A stretch of DNA of 64,000 bases from Brachionus plicatilis (GCA_010279815.1 QEOQ01000508.1:6104904-6168903), one strand, 5' to 3'; counted from the first letter of the stretch, positions 1 through 10,517 are shown. Translations and numbers: made by a program. The notes: generated by a model not told the origin, from the letters alone.

Positions 1-37
1 AAATTTCTAACATTTTCTAATTAATTTAGTTAGTACA

Positions 38-1060
38 ATGTTGTCGCCAGAGTTCACCTACGAGCATCATCAATTTGCCAAATCGGAGCCCATCTACATA
101 CACCAGCAGGAGCAACAGCAGTCATTTTCTAGCTACAAGACAGTCTTTTCGTCCTCATCGTCCTCATCTGCTTGTTCGACATCGTCCTCGCCGCTCAACA
201 ACTCCAAGAGTCTGGACTACGAGAACGAGGACGAGTCAGTGGGCGCGCGCCGCCAGGGCCGCGGCAACCGCTTCTTTCCCGACCACGTGGTCGACATTCT
301 AAACAAATGGTTCTTCGAAAACCAAGAGTATCCGTACCCGGACGAGAACATGACCAACATATTGGCGCGCGAGGCCAACATCTCGGCCAAACAGGTGCGC
401 AAATGGTTCGCCAACAAACGAGTCAGATCGAACAAGTGCTACAAGCAGACATTTCGCACCAGGCTGAACAGCACGCCGTGCGCCAGCGTGCCCAAGACGC
501 GCCGCTCTAAATTCGCCTGTGACCAGGACATGAACGACGAGAGCTCGGACATGGACTCCTCGGCCCACGCCAGTCTCAATCAATCGTCGTGCCACGAGTT
601 CCTTTACGACAATTTAATTCGTAGCCTACAGCAACAGCACCAACAATTCAACCTTATCCAAAACGCCATCTACAATTCGACCGTAATTGCAAATTTTTTG
701 CAATCGTCCCCTCACCTGAGCAGCGCCAACAGCAGCACTAGCAACGCTAGCATCTCAACCAGCCCGAACAGCTCGGGCATAGTCAAAAGAAAAACCCACT
801 TGTCCAACTGCTTCCTAAATGATCAATTGATGAACGAGTCGCCAATTAAATCAGATAGATCCGATACAGACGATTCTGTATTCAAACAAGACCAGAGTTT
901 TTATCTGCACCAATTTCAGCTACAGTTCCAGCAGTTGATCCAACAGCAGCAGCACCAACAGAAGCAGCATCAGCAGCAACAACAGCAACAACAGCAGCAA
1001 GAGTTCGAACAAGCCAAAAAGCCCAAAGTCAACTTTGGCCTAGTCTCCGACCTAATCTAA
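38..1060 (+). CDS. TALE-class homeodomain transcription factor
   Basis: A 340-residue open frame encodes a predicted DNA-binding nuclear protein. The homeodomain is at about residues 73-135. The spacing from F20 to W48 is 31 residues instead of 28, and the loop holds PYP, which marks the three-residue-insertion (TALE) superclass. Helix 3 reads KQVRKWFANKRVRSNK, with W48, F49, N51 and R53 present. Position 50 is Ala, unlike the Ile of Meis/TGIF or Gly of PBX, while NKRxR resembles PBX. No PBC, MEIS or Iroquois box is visible, so the subfamily is unassigned; a spiralian-specific TALE is possible. Low-complexity tracts flank the homeodomain: a Ser run at residues 38-51 and long poly-Gln at about 300-325. 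The ATG follows a pyrimidine-rich stretch ending in AG (ttaatttag), so an upstream or trans-spliced leader exon may exist to the left of the window. The coding region is much richer in G+C than its flanks. Confidence 0.94.
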   Translation: MLSPEFTYEHHQFAKSEPIYIHQQEQQQSFSSYKTVFSSSSSSSACSTSSSPLNNSKSLDYENEDESVGARRQGRGNRFFPDHVVDILNKWFFENQEYPYPDENMTNILAREANISAKQVRKWFANKRVRSNKCYKQTFRTRLNSTPCASVPKTRRSKFACDQDMNDESSDMDSSAHASLNQSSCHEFLYDNLIRSLQQQHQQFNLIQNAIYNSTVIANFLQSSPHLSSANSSTSNASISTSPNSSGIVKRKTHLSNCFLNDQLMNESPIKSDRSDTDDSVFKQDQSFYLHQFQLQFQQLIQQQQHQQKQHQQQQQQQQQQEFEQAKKPKVNFGLVSDLI

Positions 1061-1659
1061 ACATATAAATATTATGCATATATACAAATATATGATTTGT
1101 GTTAATATTATTTTATCTAGTCCTGTTTGAATCTTATTTTTTAGTATTTTTGTTTTTTTAAATTTTAAAATTTAAAATTTGTCTTGCTAGCCTTTATAAT
1201 ATAACTTAAAATAAAATCTCAATTTTAAACTGTGTCAATGTGAAAATGTGAAAGTGAAGTATGGTTTTAGACTCTTTCTTTGTCCTGGTGCGCACTTAAT
1301 CGGTCCGGTCTATGGGGACAAGTTGGCTTGGTTGGCGTCAGTGTCGATACCCTACATTTGGGTATGCTTAGTTTAGTCATCTGGTCAATTGAGCTCACTT
1401 GGTACATAGTTGGCCGGTTTGTCGAACTAATTTTTTTTTCTAAAATAAGAAAACTTACCAGATTATGTGTTTATTTTAACTTTTTTTTGTATGCGAACGA
1501 AAATTTTAGTTCTAATAATAAAAAAACATTTAGCTTACAATAAAATATTTTAATTAAAAACAGTTTTTTTTTTCTCGTTAATTAGACTGGATCATTTATT
1601 TTGAATTAATACCTAAATTTATAAATAAGAAAATCTAAAAACGAAGTGTCATTATTATT
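1061..1659 (+). other. 3' UTR and flank of the homeobox gene
   Basis: Probable 3' untranslated region. AATAAA-type signals lie at about 1210-1215 and 1540-1545. The stretch 1250-1420 is richer in G+C and more complex than ordinary spacer and has no convincing coding frame, so a long 3' UTR is the simplest reading. Confidence 0.5.
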
Positions 1660-1668
1660 ATTTATTTG

Positions 1669-1881
1669 GGTTTTGTGAAATTCAGTACAAAAAGATAAAA
1701 AGAACAGAAAAAAATGTAAAAAAATTGAATAACTTTTTTTCTAAATGTTCAAACTTAATTCTGTAAATGCAACTTAGTGCAACATTCTGCATTCACAGAA
1801 TTAATTTTAAACTTTTAGAAAAAAAGTTATTCAATTTTTTTACACTTTGTTCTGATCTTATGAACTGAACTTCACAAAACC
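1669..1881. mobile_element. Hairpin MITE, Mutator-like family 1, copy a
   Basis: A 213-bp inverted repeat. It begins GGTTTTGTGAAATTCAGTAC and ends with the complement (..TTCACAAAACC). The arms run through the motif order AACTTTTTTTCTAAA, AATTCTGTAAATGCA to a short loop near 1780. It is flanked by a perfect 9-bp direct repeat, ATTTATTTG, at 1660-1668 and 1882-1890. A 9-bp target duplication with long terminal inverted repeats fits Mutator-like (MULE/Rehavkus-type) non-autonomous elements. There is no coding capacity. Confidence 0.88.
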
Positions 1882-1890
1882 ATTTATTTG

Positions 1891-2260
1891 AATAAATAAA
1901 TAATTTAAAATCAAAAAATTTAGATAAGGTTGAGTGGCATTACCCCTTGGATCAATTGTCAGAGCATTATGAAACAAGAAGCCACGGTAATGGTTTTCAA
2001 AAACAAATTGTCAGAAATTGCAACACTAGAGTTAACTTTTTTACAAACAGGGTTGCAAATATTTGGAACAAATTAACACGAGAAGTAGTAGAACAAACAA
2101 CTTTAAATGGATTTGAAAATAAACTAGACAAATTTTTTTTGTTAAGAAAAGACTTGACAGGTTACTATAGCGCAATTAATCCTTATGCTCTGTTAAACGA
2201 TGACTAATAGTCATCTTTATTCTATAAACGTATTATTATTATTATTTATTTGAATATAGA
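1891..2260 (+). pseudogene. 5'-truncated non-LTR retrotransposon, C-terminal RT fragment and ATT tail
   Basis: The plus-strand frame open through about 1890-2206 encodes the typical C-terminal end of a LINE ORF2: ...RVNFFTNRVANIWNKLTREVVEQ...LNGFENKLDKFF..., followed by a stop. A short 3' end then runs into a (ATT)n tail at about 2230-2250. No reverse transcriptase catalytic core is present. The stretch ATTATTATTATTTATTTGAATA is found both after the tail and, ignoring the hairpin element, just before the 5' end, so ATTTATTTGAATA is probably the target duplication. The hairpin at 1669-1881 inserted later into the 5' copy of it. Confidence 0.75.
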
Positions 2261-2363
2261 TTAGTTTACAATTAAATTAAAAGATTAATTAAAAATTGGA
2301 AATAAAAAAAATATGAAAAAATAAAACAAAAATTCCAAATAAAATGATCCTTTACAATAGAAA

Positions 2364-2834
2364 GGCTTTGTGAAATAATAATAATAATAATAATAATAAT
2401 ACGAAGACGAATTACTACGGAAGCCGTCTATGGTAGCTGCTTTACATTGACCTTAGAGAATAATTGTTGCTTATATCTCTTTTAAATTGAACAAAGATTC
2501 TTCCTTTTTTGATGAATTAAAATTGAAGTTAATAAAAAATATTAAAAAAATACTGCAACAAAGTGCAACATACGTCGATGCACCTTTTTTTGCCTAAAAT
2601 AAAATTTTAATTTTCTTTTTTTAAGTAAATCAAATCAATAATCTATTTAAATCTTAAAGATGTTTTAATTTTTATCATATTTTACACGAGAAAAATTATT
2701 TTAGGTAAAAAAGGTCCAACAAAGTATGTTCCACTATGTTGCAGTATTTTTTCTCATATTTTTTATTAACGTTAATTTAATTCATCAAAAAAGGAAGAGT
2801 TTTTATTCACTTTGTATTTGAACTTCACAATACC
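2364..2834. mobile_element. Hairpin MITE, family 5, interrupted by a LINE tail
   Basis: An inverted-repeat element with ends GGCTTTGTGAAAT and ..GAACTTCACAATACC. The arms pair well at about 2488-2570 and 2735-2812, sharing TTCCTTTTTTGATGAATTAA and AATACTGCAACAAAGTGCAACATA. The left arm is interrupted from about 2377 by (AAT)n and 50-80 bp of minus-oriented LINE 3' end. Candidate 9-bp duplications are CAATAGAAA and TAAAAGAAA (7 of 9 match). The ends and internal motif order agree with the other hairpin families. Confidence 0.65.
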
Positions 2835-2843
2835 TAAAAGAAA

Positions 2844-4059
2844 AGTAGACTTTTTTGTTAATTTTGAAGTGGGAGGTAGAAAAAAACATAAAAAGAGAGA
2901 AAAAAAATCTTATCAATTATACTAATTTTAGCTTATATAATGAGAAAAAAAACATAAACAATAAAAAATCAAAAAGAGATAAAAAATAAATTATATAAAA
3001 AATCACTTAAATTGTTAAAATGAGACAAAATTTACACTGAATCTAATTCAAGAATTGTTTAAAGAAATAATTAAAACTCTCCAGTTTGAAAAATTTATAA
3101 GTTTTTTAGAAAAATTAATTTTAATTTTAATTTTTCAACTAATAATGATAAAAATGTGTTAAATATTAGTAAATTTACGTAAAAAAGTAAATTCGTCTAT
3201 ATGCTTTTTATTATTAATTGACTGTATGTTATTTAAACTAAAAATATTAAAAAAAAATTGGATTTTGAATTTATGTTTTTTATTTTTTATAAAATTGTTT
3301 ATATGTTTTATTCACATTAATTAAATCAATATTTTTCTATTTGTTTTATTCTCTTTATTTATGTAATTTTATCTTTTTAAATGTTTCTTTCAATGTGACT
3401 TATTACTTACGTGAAAAATACGGCTACTGAAAAAGCTGCATCATAATCATACTAATCAAGCCATTAGTCTATTTTCTTGTGTAAGAACAAAAATATTAAG
3501 AAAATAAATTTTTTAATAAATAAAGCGCTTTTCAAATTAATAGATGTATTAAGTGGCGGAAGGGCTTTAAAAAAATCTAAACAAAAATTACACTTTTTTA
3601 TGTTAGTCAATTAAAAATCGAACTATTTTTTTTTTAATTAATATGGTTTTTATGTTTTTATTGAAATAGAGAAATTTGGAAAAAATCAAATATTTCAGCT
3701 GATACAAACTTTAGTTCACTTGAATCAAGTCTCCGCAATAAGCCTGCAAATCTGCAAATTACTAGTAGTACTTTTTCTTTTATTAACAAATCATTAAAAT
3801 TAAAATATTATACAATTTTTTTGCAGCGACTTAACTTGAGAAAAAAAAACACTTAAAGCCATAGAATTAACCATAGAATATTAATGAAAAAAAATAATGT
3901 ATTCAAAACAATTTACATCTATAAAATTACTAAATCCAAGTTGGTTAATCATATGCAGCTAAATTGAGTAAAAGTTCAAAAAAATCTCTTTTTAACTTTT
4001 GAATTCTAATTAGAATTTTTAAATAAAATATTCGCAACAAAAACTATTTCAATTGTAAA
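2844..4059. other. Intergenic, AT-rich
   Basis: Simple AT-rich sequence with no supported gene. A pyrimidine tract ending in gcag at about 3820-3826, and the 230 bp after it, could be an acceptor and 5' UTR of the gene starting at 4060. Confidence 0.4.
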
Positions 4060-6399
4060 ATGGAGAAATTATTTAGGAAAAAAAGAATTCAAATATTCAA
4101 AATTTTCTTATGTGTCAATTGTTTAATATTACTTTATTTAGTATTTTCAAATCAAAACAACAATTTATTTAATAAAATCAAAAGCTTTATTTATAATGAA
4201 AAAAAATCCAAGTTGCTTAATCAAAAACCAGTAGAAAAATGGATTGTAATCTATACAAATTTGCCTCCGACTAATAAATTTAAAATTCTGTCAAAAAACG
4301 TTGATTTTCAGCCTTTAGTTGTTGGTGACAAAAAAACAAACAAATTATGGCATAAAAATGATGAAGTATTTTTATCAATAGAGATACAAAAACAATCTGG
4401 CCTTAAATCGCATTCCTCTATTCCATTTAATTCATACGCCAGAAAAAATATCGGCTATTTGTACGCAATTAAGAATGGTGCAAAATTTATTTTTGATACA
4501 GACAATGATAAATCTGCCAATGTAGATCTTGAATCTTATTTCGTTTATGATGAAAATGATAAAGGTCTTATTAACGACGATCCAGCTTCAAAAAGAATGG
4601 TTAATCCATATGCTCATTTTGGTCAACCTTTTATCTATCCCAGAGGATTTCCATTAGACGAAATTCAAAAGAGCTTTGATAACAGCTACGTATCGGGTCC
4701 AAGAAAAGCTTCAGTTGTCCAACAAGGCATATTCAATGGGGATTCAGCCATAGATGCCATGTTCCCATTCTCAAAAAAACTAAATAATCAACAGATAAAT
4801 ATTAAATTTGATGAAAGTGCTCCGCCATTCCAAGTTCCTCTCTACAAGATGGCACCATACACCTCGAAAAATACACTAATTAGCTACGCTGGATTTTGGA
4901 GTTTATACTTGCCTCATTCTGTATCTTCTCAGCTAGTTGATATTTGGAGATCATATTGGGCCCAAAGATTAATGTGGTTGTTAAATCAGACGGTTTCATT
5001 TTCTTATGCCAATGCATATAAATCAAGCTATACTAATTTGTATCTTAAAGATTCCGAGCAAGACAATTATATTCATTTAGTAACAAAAAGTTTTGTTGAT
5101 TTTTTATTTGAATGGAAGTGTTTATACAATTTTTTTTATGAATGTATGATTCAACTGACCGTGAACATGGCTGAAGAGGGTTTTTGGGATAAATCGGAAA
5201 TTAATTCGATAAAAAATTGGATATTTGATTTAAAATCAGTTGGCTATCAAGAGCCAAAAATAATTAACTCTGAAAACAGAGGAACTAATGATAATTTTGG
5301 CACCAATTATCTTTTTGGTGATTTTGGTTATACCAGAATAAGATATTCTCCCGAATTTTACACACCAAACGAATTGGTTGCTCACCTGAAAAATTCCAGT
5401 TCACTTTTGCCAGATAATGTTGAACCATTCCAATTTTTCAAAACTATGTGCAAAAAATATGGAATTACTTTAGAAGATGCAAAAAAAAATGTTTCAAGAA
5501 AAGAAAAATTTTCAGTTTTAGTCACATTCAATCACGAACCCATAGTTGAGAATATTTTAATTTTGTCAAAGTTATATCAACACAAATTTCAAAATTTGAT
5601 TTTTTGTGGCTACAAGCTTATTGAAAAATTGAAGATTTATAAAGATAAAATTAGAAAATTGGATTCATTTACATTTATAGAGATAGAAAATTCATTAGGC
5701 GGCATCTATCACTATTTTTGTTTGAACAAGGCAATTGAAATGGGCTACAAAACAGAGGGTTTTTTGTTGATGAGTGATGATGTCTTTTTAAAATACTGGA
5801 ATCTAAGCTCATTTAATATGAATAATGTTTGGTTTCCTTTGGACTTGACTTTATTTTTAAATCCAAATAAACCTTTAAAAGAATGGGGACATTCTATTAA
5901 AGGGTTTAGAAATCTTCTAAAAACTTGGGATGAAATGGAAGAAATTTCCAAAAGCAGGTCGGTTTCTGAACACGAAGTAAATATTATTAAAAATTATTTT
6001 AAGCAGATAGACAATAATCAGGATTCAAAAAGCGATCTTAAGCATATTAGAAAAATAAAAATATCTGGTGCTGATATATTTTATGTTCCAAAGAGGAAAT
6101 TTTCTGATTTTTACTTTTTATCAAAAATGTTTAGAAAACATAACACCTTTTTAGAAATAGCAGTGCCAAATATTTTGGCTGGAATTGAGAGCAACAACAG
6201 CATTCAAATAATGAATGGTCATTATGACTGGGTTGGGGTTCCTTTGAATTTTGATAGATACGAAAAATATCAGGTTTTTTTTCATCCATTTAAATTAAGT
6301 AAATTGAAATATGATCAAATTGGCTCCAATTATTGCAAATATTATCTAAGTGATGTTTTTGAATTTGAAAATTTTTATAAATATTTAAAAAAAAATTAA
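4060..6399 (+). CDS. STELLO/DUF288-like membrane glycosyltransferase-like protein
   Basis: A single-exon frame of 779 residues. A hydrophobic segment at about residues 11-30 suggests a type II membrane protein with a lumenal catalytic part, as for Golgi enzymes. The DUF288/STELLO signature follows: KWIVIYTNLPPT at about 60, VVGDKKT at about 87-93, SYARKNIGYLYAIKNGAKFIFDTDND at 125-150. DTDND (146-150) is the DxD-type acidic motif expected to bind a nucleotide-sugar metal. A second part from about residue 484 (FSVLVTFNH...) contains LLMSDDVFLKYW at about 569-580, a second acidic motif typical of the C-terminal half of this family. Plant STELLO proteins assist cellulose synthase in the Golgi; the animal role is unknown to me. 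The gene is as AT-rich as its surroundings, unlike the homeobox gene. AATAAA occurs at 6531-6536. Confidence 0.82.
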   Translation: MEKLFRKKRIQIFKIFLCVNCLILLYLVFSNQNNNLFNKIKSFIYNEKKSKLLNQKPVEKWIVIYTNLPPTNKFKILSKNVDFQPLVVGDKKTNKLWHKNDEVFLSIEIQKQSGLKSHSSIPFNSYARKNIGYLYAIKNGAKFIFDTDNDKSANVDLESYFVYDENDKGLINDDPASKRMVNPYAHFGQPFIYPRGFPLDEIQKSFDNSYVSGPRKASVVQQGIFNGDSAIDAMFPFSKKLNNQQINIKFDESAPPFQVPLYKMAPYTSKNTLISYAGFWSLYLPHSVSSQLVDIWRSYWAQRLMWLLNQTVSFSYANAYKSSYTNLYLKDSEQDNYIHLVTKSFVDFLFEWKCLYNFFYECMIQLTVNMAEEGFWDKSEINSIKNWIFDLKSVGYQEPKIINSENRGTNDNFGTNYLFGDFGYTRIRYSPEFYTPNELVAHLKNSSSLLPDNVEPFQFFKTMCKKYGITLEDAKKNVSRKEKFSVLVTFNHEPIVENILILSKLYQHKFQNLIFCGYKLIEKLKIYKDKIRKLDSFTFIEIENSLGGIYHYFCLNKAIEMGYKTEGFLLMSDDVFLKYWNLSSFNMNNVWFPLDLTLFLNPNKPLKEWGHSIKGFRNLLKTWDEMEEISKSRSVSEHEVNIIKNYFKQIDNNQDSKSDLKHIRKIKISGADIFYVPKRKFSDFYFLSKMFRKHNTFLEIAVPNILAGIESNNSIQIMNGHYDWVGVPLNFDRYEKYQVFFHPFKLSKLKYDQIGSNYCKYYLSDVFEFENFYKYLKKN

Positions 6400-7098
6400 A
6401 ATTAATATATATTTTATCATTAACTGAGCAAAATTTTAGCTGCATCTTATAAATTTAAGCGCTTATTATACGATTCTTTACATGAATTTTATGAGCTTTT
6501 CCACTATCATTCCTACAAATATGCTTAACTAATAAAATTTAACAACTCGATTGACGAAAACTTATTAGTAAATATTTTTTTTTAATATTTAAAATTTAAA
6601 ATTTTGATATTAACAAGATTCTAAAATTATTAACTAGTAAATTTTTAATAGATTTTTTGCTTTTTCTCATATATTTTCAATATTTCAAGTTATGTTTTAA
6701 ATTAATTTTTATATATATCTTATAAACGTTAAAAATAGATCAATTTTTGTTATATGCAATAAAAATTTAATCTGAACTTTTTTTAATTTATAAATTTAAA
6801 CAATATATAATTTTCTTTACATTTTACTAATTAAATATCAGAAATGTAGTTTTACCATAATTAAATAAAATACCGCTTATTTTTTAGTTTTATCTCGAAT
6901 TTTATTAAGAAAGCCATAAAAAAATTTAGGTATTTACAAACAACAGTCAGATACACTATGTGATCATTAATTTTAAAAAATCATTAAAGCTTTAATATTT
7001 TTAACTTGCTTGAGTCACCGGTCTTATTATCGAGCTGACATCATGAAAATTAGAGAGAATTAATTTTTACTAGAAAATTATCGTAAATACTTGTTTTT
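6400..7098. other. Intergenic and 3' UTR, AT-rich
   Basis: The first part is probably the 3' UTR of the preceding gene. I see no gene or clear repeat in the rest. Confidence 0.4.
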
Positions 7099-7100
7099 TA

Positions 7101-7288
7101 ACGCCGCACATAAAGCCAAGAAAAGAATTTGGTATTGGTTTCTTAAAAAAATAGTTTCTTCAGCTCTTAATAAAATAAAAATTGAAAATTTCTGCATTTA
7201 GTTGGCTTCAGAGATCATAGATTTAATCTTTACTATCTAAAACCAGTTGAGGTACTAAAACCAAGTTCTTGGACTGCTAGTGTGGCGT
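7101..7288. mobile_element. Small TA-flanked MITE (Tc1/mariner-like?)
   Basis: The ends ACGCCGCAC (7101-7109) and GTGTGGCGT (7280-7288) are inverted copies. They are followed inwards by paired CCAAGAA and TTCTTGG-type blocks. The dinucleotide TA lies on each side, which is the target duplication of Tc1/mariner elements. There is no coding capacity. The assignment rests only on the ends and the TA flanks. Confidence 0.55.
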
Positions 7289-7290
7289 TA

Positions 7291-8512
7291 AAAAAAATAT
7301 TTAATATATTTTTCTATTAAAAATGAAAATTCCCAAATTTAAAAATATTTTAAATTTAAGAAAAAATTATTATTTTTATCAATTTTAGAATATCTTTTTT
7401 AGGAAAGAGTAAAGCGGTCAATTAATGGAGCAACTCATTAGAACGATGAGAAAATTTTTTTTGAAATGATTTGACAAGAAACAAAATAATAATATTAAAT
7501 TAAATTATAATAATTAAAAAGTAAAATTTCAATTTTTTTATTGATTATTTATCAGGACATAATATTACTTATTCCATATAAAGAACTGAAGATAGAAGAC
7601 ATCGATATGAAAAAAATAAAAAAACAATAAAATTCGAAAAATTGTTTAACAAATATATTTTTATTTCTAATATTTAATTTTTTTTTAAATGTACAAATCT
7701 TTTACAATCAGTATAAATTTTTTAAAATCTGAATTAAATTATTTCTTATCAATAAATATTTTTAAATAACAAAGATATTAAATAAAGAATTTAAATTCCA
7801 ATATCCGAGATAAAAAAATTTATCTGAAATATTTTATAAGTAAATTTAATTTTAATTTAAACATTTTTTGCAAGATGGTTCTAAATTTCAATTAAAAAAT
7901 TCATATAATATGTATTAAAAAAATAGATAAATAGTATTTTTTTTTATTCTTAAGATGGAAAATTTTTTAATAGGCGTAATACAAGAACGGGTTTAGCTTT
8001 AAATCAAAGTAATACATTTTTTTGCTATTCGCCAATATCAAACAATATATTAATCATATCGAGCAATTTTTCCGAAATAATTTTAGCCATTCCAGATCTT
8101 ATATTTACCATAACAATTAAATATTTTAATTAAATTATATATTAGAAATTGAAAAAATTTATAAAATTTTAAAAACGTGACAGGGAAATAACATTTATTA
8201 TAAAATGCTTGAAATAATATTTAACAATAAAAATGTGAAGCTAGTCGAAATGTCAATAAAAGAATAAATGAAATTCGAGAACGATTCTTCTTGAATATTT
8301 ACTGAAATAAATGCAAATTTCTCTGATTTTGCAAGGATTAAATACCTAGATTTTTTAAATGGAACTTTACCTTAAAAATAACTCTCTACCTTAAGGTTAA
8401 AATGAGACACTAAAAAATCGAAAGAGATTTAATCTTTAAATAAATAAATTTTTTTTGGTATTTAAACATGTCTAATAAATTTTAATTTTTTACAAAATTT
8501 GTTTATAGAAAA
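7291..8512. other. Intergenic, AT-rich
   Basis: No supported gene. A likely splice acceptor (ttgtttatag) sits directly before the ATG at 8513, so the next gene may have an untranslated upstream or trans-spliced exon. Confidence 0.4.
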
Positions 8513-9199
8513 ATGAAGTTAGAATTACTTATTGTATCGATAATTTTGAGCGCTGCTTTTTGCGTTCCAGTTGAAAATAATAGAAAAGCAAGACAATCAC
8601 AGTGGCAATGGCAATCAGGAACTGGTCAACAACAAAGCGGAACTGGTAGCCAACAACAACAACAACCTGGATCTGGTTATCAATCACAATGGCAATCAGG
8701 AACAGGTCAACAACAAAGTGGTACTGGTAGCCAACAACAACAACCTGGATCTGGTTCTCAATGGCAATCCTCTGGAACTGGTCAGCTTCAAACCTTTCCT
8801 CCATTGAATTTCAATACTTTTGCTTCTTTTGCTCCTTTTGCTAAACAAGGATCTCAATGGCAATGGCAATCAGGAACTGGGCAACAACAAAGCGGAACTG
8901 GGCAACAACAAAGTGGTACTGGTAGCCAACAACAACAACAACCTGGATCTGGTTCTCAATCACAGTGGCAATCAGGAACTGGACAACAGCAACAATCAAA
9001 TGGTGGCTCGTACCAAACTTTTGCACCATTTCCCCCAATGAATTTCAACACGTTTGCTCCTTTCCCAACATTTGCTCCTTTTCCAACATTTGCACCTATC
9101 CAACCGGGTGATGGTTCAGTTTGGCAATCACAAATAAATAATGGAACACATCAAATTAGTATGTGGAGCAATGGAACCACAATAATTAGACCAAATTAA
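8513..9199 (+). CDS. Secreted Gln/Gly/Ser/Trp repeat protein
   Basis: A 228-residue protein that I cannot place in a named family. Residues 1-18 form a signal peptide (hydrophobic core LLIVSIILSAAFC). Then comes a short segment ending RKAR at about 24-27, a plausible furin-type cleavage site that would expose an N-terminal Gln. The body consists of imperfect repeats of SQWQSGTGQQQSGTGSQQQQPGSG, interrupted twice by Phe/Pro-rich blocks (FNTFASFAPF and a tandem FAPFPT). The last 25 residues are non-repetitive and hold two N-glycosylation sequons (NGT). Composition suggests an extracellular matrix, cuticle, adhesive or mucus-type protein. CAA-rich codons make the gene prone to slippage, so copy number may differ between individuals. 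AATAAA lies at 9307-9312. Reverse-strand frames here are only shadows of the repeats. Confidence 0.8.
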   Translation: MKLELLIVSIILSAAFCVPVENNRKARQSQWQWQSGTGQQQSGTGSQQQQQPGSGYQSQWQSGTGQQQSGTGSQQQQPGSGSQWQSSGTGQLQTFPPLNFNTFASFAPFAKQGSQWQWQSGTGQQQSGTGQQQSGTGSQQQQQPGSGSQSQWQSGTGQQQQSNGGSYQTFAPFPPMNFNTFAPFPTFAPFPTFAPIQPGDGSVWQSQINNGTHQISMWSNGTTIIRPN

Positions 9200-10196
9200 A
9201 TTTTTAATAATCACTAAATTGAATTTATAAAATTTCCAAAAGCTTTTAAAATAGCTAGCATTTTATAAAATAATTTACAAAAATTACAATATATCTTTTT
9301 CTTTAAAATAAAAGTATACTTATTCAATATTATTCAATCAGGATTTGGTAAAAATAGTTGTGTTGCAGAAAATTTTTATTTTCTTATTCAAAAAGAAAGT
9401 TTTTAAAATATTTTTCAAAAAAAAATCAATTTTCAAATTATACCAAAAATTTAATGAGTTAGTTGTATTATTAAAAAAGAACCAAAAAATAGCAATCAGG
9501 AACGAATTTTGGATTAGAAACTTTCTCAAAAATTTAAAGGATCTTATCAGGCATTTTAGAGAGCCTTAATTGAATTCTTCCTGACAGGCGTTTAAAAAAT
9601 TCTTTTTCAAAATTCCTACTTAAATTTTTGTCAAATCATAAGAAATTTTCTTGATTGAATAGGCATTATTTCGAATATAATATTTGGAAAGGCCCTCATT
9701 TATCTTATGCACAAATTTAATGAAAATAAGAACAAAATCAATTCAAAACACACTATTATGATAAAAACAATAGGAATTTGATTTTTTTGTAACAAATTTG
9801 TTTTGAATATAAAAAGTTTGATGTTAATTGAACTTTTTAACCTTTCTAAGAATAAATTGATTCTAAATATAACAAATTGAGGAACAATGAAATTGATTTA
9901 AAACTCAATGGTTTATTTTAAGCCTATACTTTTTTTATCAATAATTTAATTTCACCTGTATTTACTTATATTTACAATATAACGCCCCAAAAATATTGAA
10001 TTTTTATTTTATATTTTATGTTGAAGGAGCTTTAGTTCGGTACAGATAAATAAATTAAAACATTTATTTATAGTTTTTGTTGATTTATATTTTATCTTTT
10101 TTAAGTTTATTTTAATTTTTTTATATTTATTATACTAAAGGAGCATTAGCTCGGTACAATTATTCAATACAAACATCTAGATATCTCAAAATGACT
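9200..10196. other. Intergenic with a weak LINE-like motif
   Basis: No supported gene. Short motifs GGAGCTTTAGTTCGGTAC (10026-10043) and GGAGCATTAGCTCGGTAC (about 10140-10157) resemble the LINE 3'-end core seen elsewhere in the window and may be two old insertions. Confidence 0.35.
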
Positions 10197-10205
10197 TATT
10201 AACTC

Positions 10206-10517
10206 GGGGTCGTGAAATTCGTTTCAATTCAGAAAAACTTGAATAAGCTTTTTACTAAAAGATAATTTAGTTCTAAAAAATGGTTGATTTTAAGCAAATT
10301 TGCTTAATGCATAAAAACAAGTCTGCAAAATACTCATTAAAAGTATTCTAATCAACTGTGCAAATACATTGCAGAGCTTTTGCAGGCATATATTTTCGGA
10401 TTAAGCAAATATGCTTAAGAATTTTGCAGTTTACAGAATTAAATTATTCCTTACAGTAAAAAAGTTATTAAAATTTTTCTGAATTGAAATGACCAAATTG
10501 AAATGAACTTCACAACC
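10206..10517. mobile_element. Hairpin MITE, family 2, copy a
   Basis: A 312-bp foldback. The left end is GGGGTCGTGAAATTCGTTTC and the right end ..GAAATGAACTTCACAACC. Arms continue through TTTCAATTCAGAAAAA and AATTTAGTTCT to paired AAGCAAATTTGCTTAA / TTAAGCAAATATGCTTAA blocks, with TGCAGA motifs in the centre. Flanking TATTAACTC (10197-10205) and TAATAACTC (10518-10526) match at 8 of 9 positions, a likely 9-bp target duplication. Confidence 0.8.

Noticed and set aside
2377..2402. CRISPR-like or satellite array
   Set aside because: A plain (AAT)n microsatellite, most simply the tail of a LINE. No CRISPR array is present.
8529..9041. Long frames in other phases and on the minus strand over the secreted repeat gene
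   Set aside because: They are shadows of the CAA-rich repeats; only the plus frame from 8513 has a signal peptide and consistent repeats.
9338..9569. Overlapping 63- and 74-residue frames on opposite strands
   Set aside because: Lys/Phe/Ile-rich translation of AT-rich DNA, no motif, no start context.
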